Origin: Xylanibacter ruminicola
GTDB lineage: Bacteria > Bacteroidota > Bacteroidia > Bacteroidales > Bacteroidaceae
Length of the DNA: 64,000 nucleotides
Assembly (NCBI RefSeq): GCF_900142525.1
Contig: NZ_FRBD01000019.1
Location: forward strand, 51,910-115,909
Direction of reading: 5' to 3'
The notes under the pieces were generated by a model that made no database searches, was not told the origin of the DNA, and saw nothing but the letters and a program-made list of their open reading frames with translations. The position numbers were made by a program, and so were the translations under genes. Shown piece by piece: positions 34,604 through 43,392 of the stretch (the stretch's first letter is position 1; each line of letters opens with the position of its first letter).

Positions 34604-35644
34604 TAGTGTCCACTAAAAATTAGCGGAGATGTTTGTAAGTTACTTAAATATAGAGTTTTAGAGCGTAAAATTGACGGTGACGATTTGAATTGACTACCTT
34701 TGCAATTCAAAAGCAAATCAGTCATTCGATGAACACCGGAAAATATATCTTCGCTCAACTTATAGAGTTCTTGCCACAGAGAATCTTTGATAGAATTGTA
34801 ATGAAATACGAAGGGAACAAATACGTGAAGCATTTCACATGCTGGAACCAGTTGCTTGTCATGATGTTCGGGCAGCTGAGCAACCGTGACAGCCTTCGTG
34901 ATCTGACTAGTATTATTTCTGCGCATTCCAACAAGGCCTATCATCTTGGCTTTGGCAAGAACGTAACGAGAAGCAATCTCGCAAAGGTCAACGAAAGACG
35001 AGAACCTCGTATCTTCGAAGAGTTTGCCTACCATATGATAGACATTGCGAGACGAAAGAGAATCTACAAAGAGTTTGAGATAGAAGGGAAGGTGTTTGCC
35101 TTCGACTCGACTACCATCGATCTTTGTCTGAGCGTCTTCTGGTGGGCAAAGTTTCGAAGAACCAAGGCGGGCATCAAGATGCATACGCTCTATGAAATTC
35201 AGACGGATATTCCTACGTTCATCCACATTACTGAGGCGAAAGTCAATGACCAACGCGCAATGGACGAGATTCCTTATGAACAAGGGGCTTACTACGTGTT
35301 TGACCGAGGATACTTTGACCTGAAGAGACTCTATCATATCAATGAAATATCGTTGGCGTGTAGAACTCTTCTTTAAATGGATTAAGCAGCATCTTAAGAT
35401 TAAGTCCTTTTGGGGTACGACAGAGACTGCTGTCAGGATTCAGATATACTCTGCCATCACCGCATATTGCATGGTGGCTATCGTTGAGCACGACCTCAAG
35501 CTGCACAGGAGCACCTACGAAGTGTTGAGAATTTTGAGTGCTTCGTTGTTGGATAAGACTCCTATCAAGGAACTCTTTACCAAGGAACCTGAGTATGTTG
35601 CAGATGATGGTCAATTGACTCTTAATTTTATTTAGTGGACACTA
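34604..35644 (+). mobile_element. IS4-family insertion sequence, internally deleted
   Basis: The ends are perfect 14-base inverted repeats, TAGTGTCCACTAAA at 34604-34617 and its complement at 35631-35644. Between them is one transposase gene with an internal deletion. The total of about 1.04 kb is short for this group. I see no clear target duplication next to the ends. Confidence 0.88.
34729..35635 (+). pseudogene. IS4-family transposase (DUF4372 type) with internal deletion
   Basis: The first frame (34729-35376) has the DUF4372-like N-terminus MNTGKYIFAQLIEFLP and the first two catalytic Asp regions, FAFDSTTIDLCL and YVFDRGYFD. After LYHINEI it loses homology and stops. A second frame at 35342-35635 resumes at KYRWRVELFFKWIKQHL, holding the catalytic Glu. 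The segment that should connect them, typically some 80 residues, is missing, so the enzyme is inactive. Its TACCTTTG box lies at 34695-34702 inside the element. Confidence 0.88.
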
Positions 35645-35650
35645 ATGATC

Positions 35651-36655
35651 TTATTTCAGTTTGTTATACACTTCGTCAGTCACAGGCTCAAGCCACTCAT
35701 TCGAGGCTCCTTCCTGAGCATCACGGTGATAAGTAAGGTGTTGGAACCATGAATCTTTGGCGGCACCGTGCCAGTGTTTTACCTCTGCAGGAATGGCGAT
35801 GACTGTGCCAGGAGTCATCTCAACGGGAGCCTTGCCCCATTCCTGATACCAGCCACGACCACTGACACAGATGAGTACTTGTACTGCTTTGTGGTGGATA
35901 TGCCAGTTGTTACGGCAGCGAGGCTCGAAGGTGACGTTCATAACACCACCGCCAACGTCAGCCAGATAACTCTGACCGATGAAATACTTGCCGTAAGGGT
36001 TCGGTTCGCCTTTCGGCCATTTGCTGCGCAAGGTATACCCCTCGCTGTCGAGCCAGGCACAGAGTTCATCAACCAGTTCCTGACTATTGCCCATATTCAC
36101 GGCGCCCTGCTTGTGGGCAGCCAGTTGTGGAGCAACACCTTCGAGACCACTCAGGGCAGCAACGGTCACTATCTCGCGGTCGGCAGCAGAGAGTTGGTCG
36201 CTGGCGAAGATGTCACCGAAGAGGTGCGATTTCAGATAGTAGTCATCCTGCGGACAGAAGTTGTAATCGAAAGAACGGCCAGAGAGTTTCGTCTGCACCT
36301 CTGTACCTTGCTTCAGAGCTTTTGCAGCGTCATCCCATATTTCAGGACGTTTCCAAGGCTTTCCTTCCTGCCATGAGGGCTGTTTGTTATCCAACACCTT
36401 ATTTAGAACGCCTAATGCATTCAGCGAGCGTGGAAAGCCCGTGTAGGCATAGAGCTGTGAAAAAGCCTCCTTCAGCTCATTGATAGTCACGCCGTTGTCG
36501 AGTGCCATCTTCACGGCAGGCTCCAACCGTTCCAAATCACCCTGTGCCATCAGGCAGGCACATGCAGCCAATCCCTGCTGACGCTCTGTCAGCGTCTTTG
36601 CATCTATTGTAGACATAGTCAATATTGCGATTAAAAATAAAACGATTCTTTTCAT
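35651..36655 (-). CDS. Secreted carboxymuconolactone decarboxylase-cupin fusion protein
   Basis: Sec signal peptide (MKRIVLFLIAILTMSTIDA), then two CMD-like segments (ALDNGVTINELKEAFSQLYA and ADREIVTVAALSGLEGVAPQ) and a C-terminal cupin with NNWHIHHKAVQVLICVSGRG and IPAEVKHWHGAAKDSW, whose His residues bind metal. CMD domains often act as alkylhydroperoxidases or decarboxylases. Last gene of the leftward redox operon; its ATG overlaps the stop of the amidohydrolase gene. A decayed copy is at 16844-17135. Confidence 0.92.
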   Translation of the reverse strand: MKRIVLFLIAILTMSTIDAKTLTERQQGLAACACLMAQGDLERLEPAVKMALDNGVTINELKEAFSQLYAYTGFPRSLNALGVLNKVLDNKQPSWQEGKPWKRPEIWDDAAKALKQGTEVQTKLSGRSFDYNFCPQDDYYLKSHLFGDIFASDQLSAADREIVTVAALSGLEGVAPQLAAHKQGAVNMGNSQELVDELCAWLDSEGYTLRSKWPKGEPNPYGKYFIGQSYLADVGGGVMNVTFEPRCRNNWHIHHKAVQVLICVSGRGWYQEWGKAPVEMTPGTVIAIPAEVKHWHGAAKDSWFQHLTYHRDAQEGASNEWLEPVTDEVYNKLK

Positions 36656-38004
36656 TTATCTCTTTTTTTAAATATCAGTTTCATCGTCTCTTGGTCGAGC
36701 GGCTTCATCGTGGGCAGTTTCAGGTCTTTCACCATGTGGAGCGTGCCCTGCTTGTACTTCAGGAAGTGAGGGGTCTTCAGGTGCTGCTGATAGGCTTCCT
36801 CAGAAGCATAGATCTCAAGGATGCGAATCTGGCATGAGTCCTCGGCACTCTGCATGGGGTAGAGGCAGATGACACCTGGCTCGCGCTCTATACTCAGACG
36901 ATCCACCTCGTTGGCAAAGGCTAAGTATTCCTCCAGATACTGTGGGAATACCTCAATCTCTGCAATGCGGACAATCATGTTTGCTGTAGCAGTTGCTGCT
37001 GATGGCTTTTCCCCTGTTTGTCCCAACAGCCACTTCGCATTTTTCCACAGAATCATTTCCTTGAATGGTGCCAGATCGGGTTCTTTCGAGAGATAGTCCT
37101 TCATCCTTGCCAGACTCTGTGTGAGCACTTGCGGAGCGACGTAGGGATAGTCGGAACCATAAAGCAGATGGTCAGGTGTGGTGATGGTGAGCAGCATGCG
37201 GATGACCTCTGGAGAGTGTGCCCCTGCAAGGTCGTAGTAGAGGGTTCGGAGGTTGGCCTCGTAGTCAATCTCGCCCACCATCTTGTTGGCCTGCATCACG
37301 GGAGTCAATGACTTCATGCGAGGGATAGCCAAAGGCAGATAGGCACCGCAATGGGGCACTATTACCTTTATATTATTATAGCGGGCCAACACGTTGCGAC
37401 TGATCATGTTCGATACGGCGCGAGTGGTCTCCGAGAGATATTCCTGCATGGCGAGCGGTGTCTGCTGCATCACCTGCTTGTTCACTGGTTCAGGGCGATG
37501 GGGATGTAGGATTACCACTGCCTTACGCTCGTTCAAGACCGAGAAAAGCGTATCGAGTTCAGGTGCGCCAAGATACTGTCCGTCAACATTCGTTGCCAGT
37601 TTAATGCCATCAGCCTTCAGCACATCGAGCGCATATTTCGCCTCCTCAATAGCTTTCGATACATCGGGCAGGGGTAGGGCAGCACAGAACATGAATCGTT
37701 CAGGGTGCTCCTTCTTGATGCGGGCGGCAGCCTCGTTGGTTTGTCTGACTGTTTGGGCAGATGTCGGCTGTGGAGCTGCCAGCGTCAGCACGGAAGTCTC
37801 AACGCCGGCTTCATCCATCCATTTCAGATGATTGTACACATCGTATTTCGGCAGAGGAAATCCCTCGTCCATCAATCGTCCTTCTTTTTCAAGTGATGAC
37901 GCAAACTCAGGCGTGATGAGGTGGCTATGCACATCCATCACACCCTGAGCAATTGCTGTTGTAGCTAAAGTCATTGAGATAATCGTTATCTTCAATCTCT
38001 TCAT
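36652..38004 (-). CDS. Amidohydrolase-ABM fusion protein
   Basis: Signal-like N-terminus, then amidohydrolase-2 (ACMSD-like) with MDVHSHLITPEF, VVILHPHRP, VIVPHCGAYLP and LYGSDYPYV, the metal-ligand set of zinc-dependent decarboxylases/hydrolases. The last 110 residues form an antibiotic-biosynthesis-monooxygenase (ABM) dimeric alpha/beta barrel (IVRIAEIEVFPQYLEEYLAF, VICLYPMQSAED). A free-standing ABM paralog is encoded at 49277-49675. Stops and starts overlap by four bases (ATGA) with genes on both sides, so expression is coupled. Substrate unknown. Confidence 0.9.
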   Translation of the reverse strand: MKRLKITIISMTLATTAIAQGVMDVHSHLITPEFASSLEKEGRLMDEGFPLPKYDVYNHLKWMDEAGVETSVLTLAAPQPTSAQTVRQTNEAAARIKKEHPERFMFCAALPLPDVSKAIEEAKYALDVLKADGIKLATNVDGQYLGAPELDTLFSVLNERKAVVILHPHRPEPVNKQVMQQTPLAMQEYLSETTRAVSNMISRNVLARYNNIKVIVPHCGAYLPLAIPRMKSLTPVMQANKMVGEIDYEANLRTLYYDLAGAHSPEVIRMLLTITTPDHLLYGSDYPYVAPQVLTQSLARMKDYLSKEPDLAPFKEMILWKNAKWLLGQTGEKPSAATATANMIVRIAEIEVFPQYLEEYLAFANEVDRLSIEREPGVICLYPMQSAEDSCQIRILEIYASEEAYQQHLKTPHFLKYKQGTLHMVKDLKLPTMKPLDQETMKLIFKKRDK

Positions 38005-39125
38005 TTCAGATTCTCTTTAAAGAAATCAGCCAACTTGTCCCAAGGAATCAGATTCTTCGGCTCGCCCTTGCCCACAAGCTCCGTATAGCCGCCGTCGTAG
38101 AGGTCGCAGTGCGAGGCACCGGGGATGATGAGCAGCTGCTTGTTCTCAGGATTAGGATTAGGTTTGCCGACGGTGTTGTAACCTTCGGCCTTCCCTTCGA
38201 CCATATATTTGTAGGCAGCTTCGCCGAAATAGCGCGAGTGAGCCTTCTCACCATGCATCACAAGGACTGCCGAACGAATCTCGTTGATATAATAAAGGAA
38301 ACGGGCGTTGGCATAAGCCTGAGTGCCGATGACGCGCCAACCGTCGTTCGAATTGCCGCTGCGGGCATGATATCCGCGCTCGGTCTTGTAATAATCGTAG
38401 TAGTCCTTCACGAACTGAGGAGCCTCGTCGGGCAGAGGATCGACGACGCCACCGGCCATCGCCATCGGGTCGGCCAGGCGCTGCTTGGCAAGTGCCTCAC
38501 GGGCAGCATGGCGCGACTCTTCCTTGTCCTCGCTGTCGAAATAGCCGTTGCCACTGACGCGGGTCATGTCGTACATCGTCGAGACAACAGTAGCCTTGAT
38601 GCGTGTGTCGGTAGCGGCAGCATTCAGTGCGATGCCACCCCAACCGCAAATGCCGATGATGCCAATACGTTCGGCATCCACATTGTCCTGCTTTGAGAGG
38701 AAATCGACAGCAGCCATAAAGTCCTCGGTATTGATGTCGGGTGAAGCTGTGCGACGAGGCTCTCCACTGCTCTCGCCAGTAAATGACGGGTCGAAAGCCA
38801 ATGCTACAAAGCCGCGCTCGGCCATCTGCATGGCATAGAGTCCGCTCGACTGCTCCTTGGTGGCGCCGAATGGGCCACTCACGGCAATGGCGGCCATTTT
38901 GCCCTTGGCATCCTTTGGCGTATAGAGGTCAGCTGCCAGCGTCAAGCCGTACTGTGTTTCGAACGTCACCTTGCAGTGGTTCACTTTCTCTCTCAGCGGG
39001 AACACCTTGTCCCACTCCTGTGTCAGATTCAATGTTGTCATATTCTCTTCTTTTTTATTTTGTTCTTGGTTTGTGCAGGCTGTGAGCAATCCGCCCATCA
39101 GTACTGCGGCTAAAATTACTTTCAT
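38001..39125 (-). CDS. Lipoprotein alpha/beta hydrolase (paralog of 17161-18303)
   Basis: Lipobox LLTACTN, then the same hydrolase as at 17161 with GIIGICGWGG nucleophile elbow (Cys), VMHGEKAHSRYF and ASHCDLYDGGY. Almost co-linear with the paralog but lacking its FPDPSKERGE insertion. Two bases separate it from the EFR1 ferredoxin gene and its stop overlaps the amidohydrolase start. Confidence 0.92.
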   Translation of the reverse strand: MKVILAAVLMGGLLTACTNQEQNKKEENMTTLNLTQEWDKVFPLREKVNHCKVTFETQYGLTLAADLYTPKDAKGKMAAIAVSGPFGATKEQSSGLYAMQMAERGFVALAFDPSFTGESSGEPRRTASPDINTEDFMAAVDFLSKQDNVDAERIGIIGICGWGGIALNAAATDTRIKATVVSTMYDMTRVSGNGYFDSEDKEESRHAAREALAKQRLADPMAMAGGVVDPLPDEAPQFVKDYYDYYKTERGYHARSGNSNDGWRVIGTQAYANARFLYYINEIRSAVLVMHGEKAHSRYFGEAAYKYMVEGKAEGYNTVGKPNPNPENKQLLIIPGASHCDLYDGGYTELVGKGEPKNLIPWDKLADFFKENLK

Positions 39126-39126
39126 A

Positions 39127-40062
39127 TTATTTTTGACTATTGGCCTTGATGAGATCAGCTAAGCTGACATTCGGATTACGATATCGTGCATTCCTGTTTG
39201 CCTCTTCGGGTTCAGGAGGCGTGGGAATGATTGAAATTGCTTTCTTCGGGCAGTTGTGAACACATGCCAGACAATTTTCGCATTCCCCATTGGCAACCGA
39301 ATGACCATCAATCACTTTCCAGGAGCCATGCGGACAAACCGAAGTACAAACTCCACATCCGATGCAGTCATCCGTGGCAAAGACAATCTTCTCCGATCTT
39401 GTCACAGTCGGGCGCTGGCGGTCGCGTCCCGACATGCGGTAATATCCGTCACATATCATCCTGTCCTGCTCTGTAACCTCCTGAATATAGTTTTCGCGAT
39501 TGTTGATAGAAGCAAGAACTGTGGCAACTCTTTCGGGAATACGCTGAAGCTTGGGGTCGGCCAATTCCCTTTCCATGTCGAAATACGGCAGGTAAGTATC
39601 GACCATCTGGATGGTGGAGATATAATTCATCTGAAAACCGTGCTTCTTGGCAAGGTCATCAACGAACTCTGGGAATATCGTGCTATGGGCTCCATAAGTG
39701 CCCACTGTAAAGAAATAATCGGCCTTGAAAGATGAACGAGCAATGAAATCCTGGACAATGGCAGGAGGAATGAAACAGTAGACGGGACACACGAATCCTA
39801 TTTCTTCTGCCTCATAATCAGGATGCTCGTTGTGAATTTCCTGTGAGATGCTCAGCAAGGTCGCTTCATCTCCGCCCAACTGCCTGGCTATATAAAGGCT
39901 ATTGCCGGTTGCAGAGAAATAGAAGATCAGACGTTTGATCTTCTTCTCATTTTCCTTTGGGGACTCTCCAAACGACGGAAGCGTCGGAACGCAGGCTGCA
40001 AGCATTCCAAGGCCCATGACCTTGAGTGCTTTTCTTCGACTGATAGGTTTGTTGACGTTCAT
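39127..40062 (-). CDS. EFR1-family ferrodoxin (flavodoxin plus 2[4Fe-4S]) with Tat-like signal
   Basis: The N-terminus has a twin-arginine type signal (ISRRKALKVMGLGMLA) ending near a Cys. A flavodoxin-like domain follows (IFYFSATGNSLYIARQLGG). The C-terminus holds two [4Fe-4S] motifs, CIGCGVCTSVCPHG and CENCLACVHNCPKKA. It probably transfers electrons outside the cytoplasmic membrane to the operon's reductases. The gene lies between the alcohol dehydrogenase (44 bases) and the hydrolase. Confidence 0.92.
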   Translation of the reverse strand: MNVNKPISRRKALKVMGLGMLAACVPTLPSFGESPKENEKKIKRLIFYFSATGNSLYIARQLGGDEATLLSISQEIHNEHPDYEAEEIGFVCPVYCFIPPAIVQDFIARSSFKADYFFTVGTYGAHSTIFPEFVDDLAKKHGFQMNYISTIQMVDTYLPYFDMERELADPKLQRIPERVATVLASINNRENYIQEVTEQDRMICDGYYRMSGRDRQRPTVTRSEKIVFATDDCIGCGVCTSVCPHGSWKVIDGHSVANGECENCLACVHNCPKKAISIIPTPPEPEEANRNARYRNPNVSLADLIKANSQK

Positions 40063-40106
40063 AGGATAACTTTTTTATGGTTCTTGAAATATATCTGTTT
40101 CATATT

Positions 40107-41273
40107 CTAAAGACTATCTTTCAAAACTTGTACAACCTCGTCGCGATTCAGAATGTAGTAACCACCCTGACAGATGGGGCAGGCATCAGCCATTCCCTCA
40201 ATCAGCTCTGGCTTGGCACCACATTCGGTGATATTCATCGCCAATCCCAGTTCGCGCATCCACTGCTCCATCGTCTCCAGACCTTCCATCGCAACCTGCT
40301 CGTCGGTCTTAACCTTGGCAGAAACGCCCCATACGTTCATGGCCAGACGCTTGAACTTCTGCACGGCATCGGGCGACTTGCTGATGAGCAGACGGTAATA
40401 GGCACCGCTGACGGCAGCGAGCGTATGACCGTGAGTGGCATCGGTATAGGCAGCCACAGCCTGACCCAGCATGTGCACCATCCAGTCGGTGGCCTTAGCG
40501 CGGTCGATGAGTGTGTTGAGTGCCCAAGTGGCTGTCCACATGATGTTCGAGCGAGCCTCGTAGTCCTCAGAATTCACGTTAGCCTTGCGGCTGCTGACGA
40601 TAAGTGAGCGCATCAGTCCTTCGGCGATATAGTCGCTGGTGTTGTCGTCTGTGCCCGAGAGATACTGCTCCAGAATATGACTCATGATGTCGTAGATACC
40701 AGCCACCATCTGATACTTGGGAACGGTGAAGGTGAAGCGAGGGTTGAGAATGGAGAAATCTGGGTTGCGGAAGTTATAGAACAACTTGCGGTTTTCCGAG
40801 TGACTGGAGATAACCGAACAGCTGTCCATCTCAGAGCCTGTGCCAGCCATTGTGAGCACACAACCCACAGGAATCCAACGGCAGGTCATCGGTTGCCAGT
40901 TCTTGAAGTAATACTCCCAAGGGTCACCATCGTACCAAGCACTTCCGGCTACGGCCTTGCAGTAGTCAACGGTAGAGCCACCGCCCACGCCAAGGATGAA
41001 ATCCACATTCTCCTGCCGAGCCATGTGGGCTCCCTCTAATACCTTCTCTATAGTAGGATTGGGCATCACACCCGCCATCTCTACCACTTCGCAGCCAGCC
41101 CTCTTCAGCTCGGCCATCACCTGATCGTAGATGCCATTGCGCTTAATACTACCACCACCATAGCAGAGCATCACCTTCTTGCCATAGTTTTTCAGTTCTT
41201 CACTCAGTTTGCTTAAAGAATCCTCACCAAAGTGCAACTTCGTAGGATTGTGGAATGTAAAATTGCCTAACAT
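40107..41273 (-). CDS. Iron-containing alcohol dehydrogenase (paralog of 15671-16843)
   Basis: Same family and layout as the copy at 15671: MLGNFTFHNPTKLHFGEDSL, GVGGGSTVDYCKAVAG cofactor motif and metal-ligand region IYDIMSHILEQYL and LGQAVAAYTDATHGHTL. It is the first gene of the leftward operon ending at 35651. A TACCTTTG promoter box is at 41308-41301, divergent from an AraC gene. Confidence 0.95.
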   Translation of the reverse strand: MLGNFTFHNPTKLHFGEDSLSKLSEELKNYGKKVMLCYGGGSIKRNGIYDQVMAELKRAGCEVVEMAGVMPNPTIEKVLEGAHMARQENVDFILGVGGGSTVDYCKAVAGSAWYDGDPWEYYFKNWQPMTCRWIPVGCVLTMAGTGSEMDSCSVISSHSENRKLFYNFRNPDFSILNPRFTFTVPKYQMVAGIYDIMSHILEQYLSGTDDNTSDYIAEGLMRSLIVSSRKANVNSEDYEARSNIMWTATWALNTLIDRAKATDWMVHMLGQAVAAYTDATHGHTLAAVSGAYYRLLISKSPDAVQKFKRLAMNVWGVSAKVKTDEQVAMEGLETMEQWMRELGLAMNITECGAKPELIEGMADACPICQGGYYILNRDEVVQVLKDSL

Positions 41274-41300
41274 AATTATTCTGTTTTAAGTTTCTGGGTG

Positions 41301-41308
41301 CAAAGGTA
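41301..41308 (-). promoter_or_regulatory. -7 element (TACCTTTG) of the second redox operon
   Basis: On the minus strand TACCTTTG lies 28 bases upstream of the ATG at 41273. There is no TTTG at the -33 distance, which fits AraC-dependent activation. Upstream, ACACAAATTGG (41333) and ATACCAATTTCGC (41352) could be operator halves. Confidence 0.65.
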
Positions 41309-41415
41309 CACATTATATATTATATAGCTATTACACAAATTGGCTGATTATATACCAATTTCGCAGAAAGCGCTAAAAAAGTATTAATTTTCTACCATTA
41401 TTAGATTATTTTATG

Positions 41416-41423
41416 TATCTTTG
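41416..41423 (+). promoter_or_regulatory. -7 element (TATCTTTG) of the AraC gene at 41432, very short leader
   Basis: The last G of TATCTTTG is only nine bases before the ATG, so the mRNA should have a leader of a few bases or none. The paralogous gene at 50797 shows exactly the same spacing. Confidence 0.65.
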
Positions 41424-41431
41424 TTCCCGAT

Positions 41432-42334
41432 ATGAGGAATATTTTGAAGGTTGATTGTCCTAACGACTACGCCCGTTTTGTGGATGCACCCGTATTGCAC
41501 CCATTGATCAGTATTATCCATTATGACGAGTTGGCGCCCTTCCGTCATAGCCTGAACAACTATGGCGTGTATGGTCTGTTCATCCAGCGACAGTTTCCCA
41601 ATACGCTCTCTTACGGTATGAAGACGCTGCAGGTAAGCGATGCCTCCATCATAGCTGTAGAACCAGGACAGATAGGCGGATTGGAAGACAATGGCGAGCG
41701 TATCTCGTTGTGTGGTTGGGTATTGCTGTGGTCGCCTGAACTGTTGCACGGCACTGAACTGGAACGCCAGATAGACCGCTATCAGTTCTTCTCGTATTTC
41801 TTTGATGGTTCGCTGCGCATGGAGCCCGACGAATGGCTCTGTATCACGCAACTGGTGACCCAGATGCGACAAGAGTTGCAGACACACGAGGACTCCCCGT
41901 CTTTGAGAAATGTGCTGCTTGGCTATCTGCACCTGATACTGGAATACTGTAATCGTATCTATCAGCGCCAGCTTTTCGAAGAGGACAGGGGAGAGGCTGA
42001 CCTGCTGAAGCGCTTTCACAACTTGCTTCAAACCTATTTTCGTGAGAACCGTCAGCTGATGCAGGGTTTGCCTACCGTCGCTTGGTGCGCTTTCGAACTG
42101 GCTTATTCGCCTCGTTATTTTGGCGATATTGTCCACAAGGCAACTGGTGGCACAGCTATTGGCTACATCCACAACTACGTTATCAATCAGGCGAAAATTC
42201 TGTTGATGCAGGGTCACAACATCAGCGAGACCTCCCGCCTGCTCGGATTCGATTTCCCCCACCATTTTACTCGTCTCTTCAAGCGCATCACGGGGCTTAC
42301 TCCCAGCGAGTTCTTAGGAAAAAATCAACCGTAG
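41432..42334 (+). CDS. AraC family transcriptional regulator
   Basis: Full-length AraC protein with N-terminal AraC-type ligand-binding part (SIIHYDELAPFRHSLNNYGV) and C-terminal tandem HTH: CAFELAYSPRYFGDIVHKAT and ISETSRLLGFDFPHHFTRLF, ending GLTPSEFLGKNQP. Closely related to the regulator at 50797. Divergent from the alcohol dehydrogenase operon it likely controls. Its 3' end overlaps the convergent AraC gene by ten bases. Confidence 0.94.
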   Translation: MRNILKVDCPNDYARFVDAPVLHPLISIIHYDELAPFRHSLNNYGVYGLFIQRQFPNTLSYGMKTLQVSDASIIAVEPGQIGGLEDNGERISLCGWVLLWSPELLHGTELERQIDRYQFFSYFFDGSLRMEPDEWLCITQLVTQMRQELQTHEDSPSLRNVLLGYLHLILEYCNRIYQRQLFEEDRGEADLLKRFHNLLQTYFRENRQLMQGLPTVAWCAFELAYSPRYFGDIVHKATGGTAIGYIHNYVINQAKILLMQGHNISETSRLLGFDFPHHFTRLFKRITGLTPSEFLGKNQP

Positions 42335-43233
42335 TTTTTATACTCTCCAGGTGTCATCCCCGTGAGACGGCGGAAATACTTGGAGAAGAACGAGGGGTTG
42401 GCAAAGTGCATCTCCTCAGCTATCTGTGCCGAAGATTTGTCCGTGTGGCGCAGTTCTATTTTGATGCGAGTGATGAGGGCACGGTCTATCCAGTCTTTGG
42501 CGGTGGTGCCGCTGGTTTGGCGGATGACAGTGGTCAGGTAGCGCTCAGTGAGGCACATACGCTCGGCATAGTAGCCTATCTGGTGTTGTTCGGCACAATG
42601 CTGGGTGACCAGTTGAAGGAAACGGTCGAAGATAGTCTGCTCGCGCGAACGGCTGCTTGCCAGCTGGTCGGCCTGCTGATGAAACAGATGGTCGTAGTGG
42701 TGCATCTGGGCTGCTACGAGGGCCGTGACGGTGGGACGATGATAGTCGTCTGAGGCATGAACCGTTTGCCAGATGGTGTCCATAATATGTGTGGCAGTAG
42801 CGATATCCTCTTCGCTGACGGGTAATTGGAAGTCGCGCACCTGTCCATTGAAGGCCGACGGCATCTGTCCCTGTGCAAAGGGCATGGGGAAATTAGTGAA
42901 GAGGGCCATGCCGAAGATGCGGAGGTCGGGCGAGAGACGCTTGGGATGAATGATGGTGCCTGGGCCGATATAGACGAGTGTGCCGCTTTTGAGGTGGCGG
43001 TCTTGCAGGTTGAAGTTGATTTCAGCCTCGCCGCTCATGATGATGCCCAGACGGTGGTCGTTGATGGTGAAAGGAGGCCTTTGGCGCATCAGCAGACTGA
43101 ATACCGTGTGGTCGCCACGAACCATTCCAATTTCGCTGTTCAGAAAGGCATGTTCGCGGATTTGCGAGAGGTGTGGTATAAGGATGTCGCGCATTCGTGT
43201 GACGTCCATGAGTTGCGGTTGTTTATTTATCAT
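42325..43233 (-). CDS. AraC family transcriptional regulator (divergent from the efflux operon)
   Basis: AraC-type protein of a different subgroup: cupin-like N-terminus (HRLGIIMSGEAEINFNLQDR) and C-terminal HTH pair (YYAERMCLTERYLTTVIRQT and AQIAEEMHFANPSFFSKYFR, ending GMTPGEYKNYG). ATG 43233 is preferred to the TTG at 43254, because TATCTTTG is at 43259-43252. It faces away from the TolC-HlyD-ABC operon and probably regulates it. Confidence 0.93.
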   Translation of the reverse strand: MINKQPQLMDVTRMRDILIPHLSQIREHAFLNSEIGMVRGDHTVFSLLMRQRPPFTINDHRLGIIMSGEAEINFNLQDRHLKSGTLVYIGPGTIIHPKRLSPDLRIFGMALFTNFPMPFAQGQMPSAFNGQVRDFQLPVSEEDIATATHIMDTIWQTVHASDDYHRPTVTALVAAQMHHYDHLFHQQADQLASSRSREQTIFDRFLQLVTQHCAEQHQIGYYAERMCLTERYLTTVIRQTSGTTAKDWIDRALITRIKIELRHTDKSSAQIAEEMHFANPSFFSKYFRRLTGMTPGEYKNYG

Positions 43234-43251
43234 ACGTCCCTTTTTTGTTGG

Positions 43252-43259
43252 CAAAGATA
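43252..43259 (-). promoter_or_regulatory. -7 element (TATCTTTG) of the AraC gene at 43233
   Basis: Reads TATCTTTG on the minus strand, 18 bases before the ATG. Confidence 0.65.
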
Positions 43260-43357
43260 ATCATTTTCTGCAAAATAATGTTCTATTTTTTATATAAATC
43301 GAACAAAAAGGACATTTTTTCGTTCCTGTAGATAACGCATATATGAAAATAACATCG

Positions 43358-43365
43358 TACTTTTG
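43358..43365 (+). promoter_or_regulatory. -7 element (TACTTTTG) of the efflux operon
   Basis: TACTTTTG followed by CACCC lies 27 bases before the tolC-like ATG, in the gap shared with the AraC gene. The -33 region lacks TTTG. Confidence 0.65.
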
Positions 43366-43392
43366 CACCCAGAATTCAATGATAATTAAAAT

